Of a stretch of 30,329 bases of DNA, positions 26,714 through 30,329 are shown in pieces. The position numbers were made by a program, and so were the translations under genes. The notes beneath the pieces were generated by a model that saw only the letters and a program-made list of their open reading frames with translations, ran no database searches and was not told where the DNA came from. The stretch is taken from assembly GCA_003427395.1 (NCBI GenBank), contig BFEA01000009.1, positions 2,074,339 through 2,104,667 on the forward strand, in the 5' to 3' direction. The stretch is from Chara braunii (Eukaryota; Streptophyta; Charophyceae; Charales; Characeae). The first letter of the stretch is position 1. Each line of letters begins with the position of its first letter.

Positions 26714-27850
26714 TTACCTTCTGCGCCACGATCTGTTGTCAGGCGCCAGGTGGCGCCCAGGTAAGTGGAAGGTGCCGTGCGATTGGAAAGAATCGCGTCT
26801 ATAGACGCACACGATTATTATCACGGGCTAGACATTGACTGCCACGCGCATGCGCCCTACTGGGAAGATGATGACGCGGACCTGCTGAAGAAAAGACGGC
26901 AACATTGCTTATGCGGGGCATTGTTGTTGACCTCGCGATCAGATACCGGTGAGAGCATCGCTGGCTGCGGGCTGACGTGGCACAGGTGATCGCTGGGGCG
27001 CGCGCGCGGGAGAGAGAGAGAGAGAGAGACTGGGACATCGGGACTGCTGATGTGGCATGCTGCCTACGTGGCATGGTGCAGGGGTGCTAACGTGGCATCC
27101 TAGGATTGGCAGGGTATTGTCTGACGTGTCACGTACCTGTGTCGCAACTTACCTGCTGACGTGGCGTTCCATACTCCAGCGGGACGCGGCATACCAGTGG
27201 TGAATGATCTGGCAGTCGGTGCGTTGCTGATGTGGCACCCTCCTTGACGGCCTATTGGCCATTGAACGCTGACATGGCAACTCCACGGAGGTGCTGCGTG
27301 GGCATACGAGGGTGACACGTGGCAGTGGACGTGCCCTGCTGCTGGTGAGACATTGATACTTGCTCTTGTGTGTTGGCGGGCGGTACAGCATTACGATTTG
27401 GCTGTAGTGCCACGCGTTGGCCCTTGTGCCTGGCCGCATTGGTATCTGCAGATGGTGCAGCTGAAGAGGAAAGGACGCTGACATATTGATTATTGTTGTT
27501 GTGTTAGCTGACTCTACTCACTTGTCTTGGCTGTTCTGTGGATGCTGTGCATACTCACCTGTGTTGTTGTGTCTTGATCACACTAGCTGTGGCTGTGCGC
27601 TCTCGTTAGGACGTCATCATACATAGAACAAACAGCGGAATTTAGAAAATATAAATAACTTGAAGTTTGTTCCATATTATTTATTTCTTGCTGTAGAAAT
27701 GTGAAATTAATTGAGTGTGGCCGTGGAATTAATTATTGTCTTTTAATTGTTTACTGTGCGGCAGACACGCATTGTGAGAACGTCTTACCTCTGGAATTGC
27801 TTGCACCTTTCTCTCCTGACCCGCTTCATCCCTCTCTTCCTCTTCCCTGT
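26714..27850 (+). other. Leader of element C
   Basis: A long stretch between PBS and gag without a convincing gene. It contains a (GA)n tract (27010-27029) and at least eight TGACGTGGCA-like words between 26971 and 27320, then an A/T-rich part (27640-27760). Confidence 0.55.
26971..27322. repeat. Cluster of TGACGTGGCA-like words in the leader of element C
   Basis: Variants occur at about 26972, 27047, 27064, 27086, 27121, 27155, 27225, 27268 and 27313 (TGACGTGGCAC, TGATGTGGCAT, TAACGTGGCAT, TGACATGGCAA, ACACGTGGCAG and others). Spacing is irregular, so it is a motif cluster and not a strict tandem repeat. Confidence 0.7.
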
Positions 27851-28463
27851 CTCCATCACTTTCTTCGCTGATGAGGAAGGTGGTGAACTGAAAACTCGTG
27901 GCCAAATTGCAAATAGACGGCAGCAGATGCTGGGCCGTCTTCATCAGCTGATCGCCGACCTGCACGATGCTGGAGCAGAGGCTGAGCAGCATGTGTGCAG
28001 CCAGTTCGATCTGCGAGCAGCAGAAAGCGAACTTGAACAGGCTGACACGGCTGTTCAGATGATGGAAGTCAGCACTCGTGTGGAACAGACAATTATTCAG
28101 AGTCGAGAGGCTCTGGATAAATTTGTGATTGGTCACCTGACGGAGATAGCCAATAGAAGGGCCAATAGAAAAGAGGAACAAGGGGAGAGAAGTGAACAGA
28201 GAGAAGAAACATAATTGTCCAGAGAAATAATTTAAGGGACAATCAAACAATTGGAAGAAACATTGAAAGAAGAAAGAAAAAAGATGGAAGAATACCAGAG
28301 GAAGGACAAGGAAAAAGAACACCAAGAAAACAATTTGGATGAGATCAGACAAAGATTTCAGTTGGAAGGAACAAAAACTGATCTTGCGTCCGTTCTGAAC
28401 ACCATGATGGCTTACCTCGCCTATCTTGAAATGAAAATTGATAGGAATGTCGCCGCTCTGTAG
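27850..28463 (+). pseudogene. Gag N-terminal coiled-coil region, element C
   Basis: One frame across two stops (TAA 28212-28214 and TAA 28233-28235) encodes IANRRQQMLGRLHQLIADLH, then AAESELEQADTAVQMMEV, then after the stops LEETLKEERKKMEEYQRK and FQLEGTKTDLASVLNTMM, ending at TAG 28461-28463. The composition (Glu, Lys, Gln, Leu heptads) indicates coiled coils. It occupies the same place as the coiled coil of gag in element A. The open frame extends back to 27747, but its first part is leader-like and has no acidic or helical character. Confidence 0.7.
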
Positions 28464-28741
28464 ACAGTGTGACCAGACTTGTGAAAGGAAAATACAAGGT
28501 GGTGGTTGAGGAGGTGGCCAAGGGGGAAGAAGAAAGAAAGAACCCCGAAAGAAATTAATGAAGGATGCAATGAAAAGAGTGACGCCAGGGAAACCTGAAA
28601 GTTCCAAGAAAGAACCCGAGAAACCGGTGGAATAGAAAGAGATTGCCGCTAAGACGAAACCGGTCAAAGAAGCGGAGAAACCGAAGAAAGAAAAAGTAAA
28701 GATGAAATTGCCTTTCACATACAATAACAAGAAGCGAGAGT
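28464..28741 (+). pseudogene. Gag basic linker, element C
   Basis: Lys/Glu/Pro-rich text in one frame (MKDAMKRVTPGKPESSKKEP, a TAG at about 28634, then KPVKEAEKPKKEKVKMKLPF), ending in KLPFTYNNKKREFVV, which matches KLPWTYNGKKEESVL at the start of the main gag segment in element A. Frameshifts near 28470-28555 separate it from the coiled coil, and a stop at about 28758 precedes the capsid-like part. Confidence 0.65.
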
Positions 28742-29164
28742 TTGTTGTTGTGGATAGTTGAAGTCCAGACGTATTGCAGCACCACTCCAGTTGAACCAGA
28801 GAGTCATGTAGCCTTCTCTACATTGTGTTTGGGAGAAGTGGCAAAGGAGTGGGTCCTCTCAAAGGCCAAAACCGCTGGATTTGAGGACATTGGTGAGTGG
28901 GCCAAGACTTTGACCCTCGAGCAATTTCTCCAAAAGATAAAGGAGAGATTTCTTGATAAGACGACAACTGATAAGGCTTTTGATGAACTCACCACCATTA
29001 GTCAAAAGCGTTGGTCATTTGTTGATGATTTGTCTCGTGAGGTGGGTTGTCTTTTTCAGGTACCTGGGCCTAACTTGCAAGACAACCGGGTCCTCTATAT
29101 TTACTCTCGCGCATTGACAGAGCCCATTCGCGGACAGCTCGTGGCTGATGCGAAGTCTGGTTAG
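28742..29164 (+). pseudogene. Gag capsid-like segment, element C
   Basis: 140 residues: GEVAKEWVLSKAKTAGFEDI, LTLEQFLQKIKERFLDKTTT, FDELTTISQKRWSFVDDL, and VLYIYSRALTEPIRGQLV. The order and several residues parallel gag of element A (EEFLKTVRERFEDKNLA, LNSFSRALPNPLRTQL). This is the retrotransposon gag domain. A TAG at 29162-29164 interrupts it; the following 29165-29560 is scattered over frames and includes SKAYASV-like and KPWEKMGLSREEWK text corresponding to the linker before the knuckle. Confidence 0.85.
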
Positions 29165-29566
29165 TACAATTATAAGCAATTTTTGCGATCTCGCGCTCCA
29201 ATGGGAGCAAATAACGACGCCTCGGTAAAACGAACCTACGCGTCTGTGGTAAAGAATGGTTCGGTTGGCGGGTGTGGGAAGCGGGTCGTGTGGTGGCAAA
29301 GCGAGAGGATCACATGCTTGTGGTCTTTGACGACGACACGGTGGAGAAGTTTCCCTTGATGAGGCCAAGGGTGGAGTTAGCGGCGATAGTGAGTTAGAAA
29401 AGGGTGACGTCACTACCGCGGTGACCAACAAGGGTGGCACCAATACATGGAACAAGAAGAAGAGGCCGCACTCCTTTCTCGAGCATCTCGGTATTGCAGT
29501 CGATAAGCCTTGGGAAAAGATGGGACTATCTCGAGAAGAATGGAAGACCGAATGAACAATAGGCAG
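29165..29566 (+). pseudogene. Gag linker between capsid-like part and zinc knuckle, element C
   Basis: In pieces over several frames. KPWEKMGLSREEWK near 29505-29550 corresponds to EPWKKLGITEKVWQ just before the knuckle of element A. No RGG-rich region comparable to that of element A is visible, although G-rich codons occur around 29370-29440. Confidence 0.55.
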
Positions 29567-29644
29567 TGCCTCAAGTTTGGCATTGCAGGGCATATCATAG
29601 CATGGTGCCCACTCATTCAGAATCCAAAAGGGAGCAGCCAGTAG
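29567..29644 (+). pseudogene. Zinc knuckle and gag terminus, element C
   Basis: CLKFGIAGHIIAWC aligns with CLKCGDPDHIVPYC of element A. The second Cys is Phe (TTT at 29576-29578), a one-base change that would abolish zinc binding. The frame continues to KGSSQ and TAG 29642-29644, the same terminus (KGxSQ-stop) as in element A. Confidence 0.8.
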
Positions 29645-30050
29645 GAGTAGCATCTGCTCCTATTGAGTTGGGAGGTTTAGTTGGAGGTAAGGCGCCGATC
29701 ACCTTTTTCAACCACCCAACTCATATGGCAGAGGATGACTCTTCTTCGGCCCGTCGTCCGGAACAGACACTGTCTTATGTTCCGTCTCTCTGGACGATTC
29801 CCTTGACGACCTTGGAAACTAAAAGCTTTAAGAAGTTCGTGGGCTAAGAAAGCTTAGAGAAGGCAATCCGCAATTTGCATCTGGGAATGAAGGTAAAGGA
29901 CTTGCCTAGACCTATCACTTCTATGTTGGCTGACAAGAGCACGATTGTTTCCGTACTGAGGAACAGAAACGAATATTGCACGAAGTGTTTTTCTTAATTG
30001 AGAAGAATTTACCCTTTGACATGATTTTGGGAAGGATTGGCACGAGGAAG
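29609..30050 (+). pseudogene. Pol start and protease remnant, element C
   Basis: The frame one base back from gag is open across the gag stop and reads ESKREQPVGVASAPIELGG, then a 70-residue linker ending at TAA 29845-29847. Farther on, after frame changes, LIEKNLPFDMILG (29994-30032) matches VEDNLPFDILLG, the end of the protease in element A. The DSG active-site part is not found between them, so protease is deleted or unreadable. Sequence beyond about 30060 does not look like pol. Confidence 0.65.
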
Positions 30051-30060
30051 CCGACCTAGA

Positions 30061-30254
30061 CATGAAGTATGAAGAGAAGATTGTAAAGCTAAAGGAAGAA
30101 AAGTTCGAACTAAAAGCAATTAAACTATATCACAAGTCAAGATCCTACTCGTCGTTGTCTTTTTGTTGTATGAGTTATCCAGCCTTTAGATCAACAAGTG
30201 GACCCCGCCACGGCTACGCAACACTCGCTGACGGCGTCTCATTTTTGTTTCATG

Positions 30255-30262
<8 letters not shown>
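30061..30262. other. Unassigned sequence after element C truncation
   Basis: No pol motif and no repeat is recognised. It begins an A-rich stretch and leads into the terminal CT tract. Confidence 0.4.

Positions 30263-30329
<67 letters not shown>
30263..30329. repeat. (CT)n microsatellite at the window end
   Basis: At least 33 CT units, pure and continuing past the right edge. Confidence 0.97.

Larger units (their letters stand above)
25640..30060 (+). mobile_element. Element C: truncated gypsy-type LTR element, 5' half
   Basis: Plus strand: 5' LTR ending TTACA at 26698, ATT spacer, PBS 26702-26713, a long leader, gag (about 27850-29641) and a protease remnant to about 30050. Reverse transcriptase, integrase and the 3' LTR are absent; unrelated sequence follows and ends in a CT tract. 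The gag is of the same family as in element A. Without the second LTR the left border cannot be fixed; 25640 is only a guess at where a G/C-rich LTR-like stretch begins. Gag is broken by multiple stops and frameshifts. Confidence 0.75.

Noticed and set aside
27729-28730. 333-residue minus-strand open frame, Phe-rich
   Set aside because: It lies opposite the Lys/Glu-rich coiled coil and linker of gag in element C; GAA and AAG codons read as TTC and CTT. No domain is seen.
29642-29647. Stop-codon read-through between gag and pol in element C
   Set aside because: The next gag-frame codons include another TAG two codons on; in element A a second stop also follows closely, so read-through cannot give pol.

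Overview
The window looks like repeat-rich nuclear DNA of a eukaryote, most likely from the green plant lineage. I see no operon-like packing, no bacterial gene set, no rRNA or tRNA, and no clearly intact host gene. It is dominated by decayed Ty3/gypsy LTR retrotransposons of the chromodomain-bearing type (chromoviruses), separated by minisatellites, degenerate satellite-like DNA and (CT)n microsatellites. Primer-binding sites matching initiator Met-tRNA fit a plant-type host. A charophyte such as Chara is my guess from the style of the gag and pol sequences; this is inference and was not tested.

Layout. (1) 1-1560: 5' leader and about 1 kb LTR of a family-B element on the minus strand, running off the left edge. 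(2) 1561-6186: no gene; a 40-bp tandem repeat (2295-2439), about 850 bp of CTGA-based cryptic repeat (2450-3300), and a 36-38-bp minisatellite (3890-4110, 4600-4940). (3) 6187-12171: element A, minus strand. It has two LTRs about 96% identical by hand count, gag with coiled coil, RGG region and CCHC knuckle, then protease, reverse transcriptase, RNase H, integrase and chromodomain, broken by a few stops and frameshifts. (4) 12171-16133: A/T-rich spacer with about 155-165-bp degenerate repeats and a possible decayed coding block. (5) 16134-23347: element B, minus strand. It has a 1008-bp 5' LTR, a PBS, gag lacking capsid and zinc knuckle, protease, a reverse transcriptase with a destroyed YxDD box, integrase, and a tandem duplication across the polypurine tract and LTR junction. 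(6) 23348-25640: flank with a RING-like fragment cut by the LTR of element B, a 370-bp tandem duplication and Ser/Pro-rich ORFs. (7) about 25640-30060: element C, plus strand, 5' LTR tail, perfect PBS, gag and a protease remnant, then unrelated sequence ending in a long (CT)n tract at 30263-30329.

How the parts relate. A and C share a gag family although they lie on opposite strands. Both end gag in KGxSQ-stop and both carry a second open frame, starting KREQPV, in the -1 frame across the same CAAAAGGGA stretch. This points to an ancestral -1 frameshift design for gag-pol expression. B and the left-edge copy share LTR termini, a variant PBS and a near-palindromic TATA region. No element in the window looks autonomous today.
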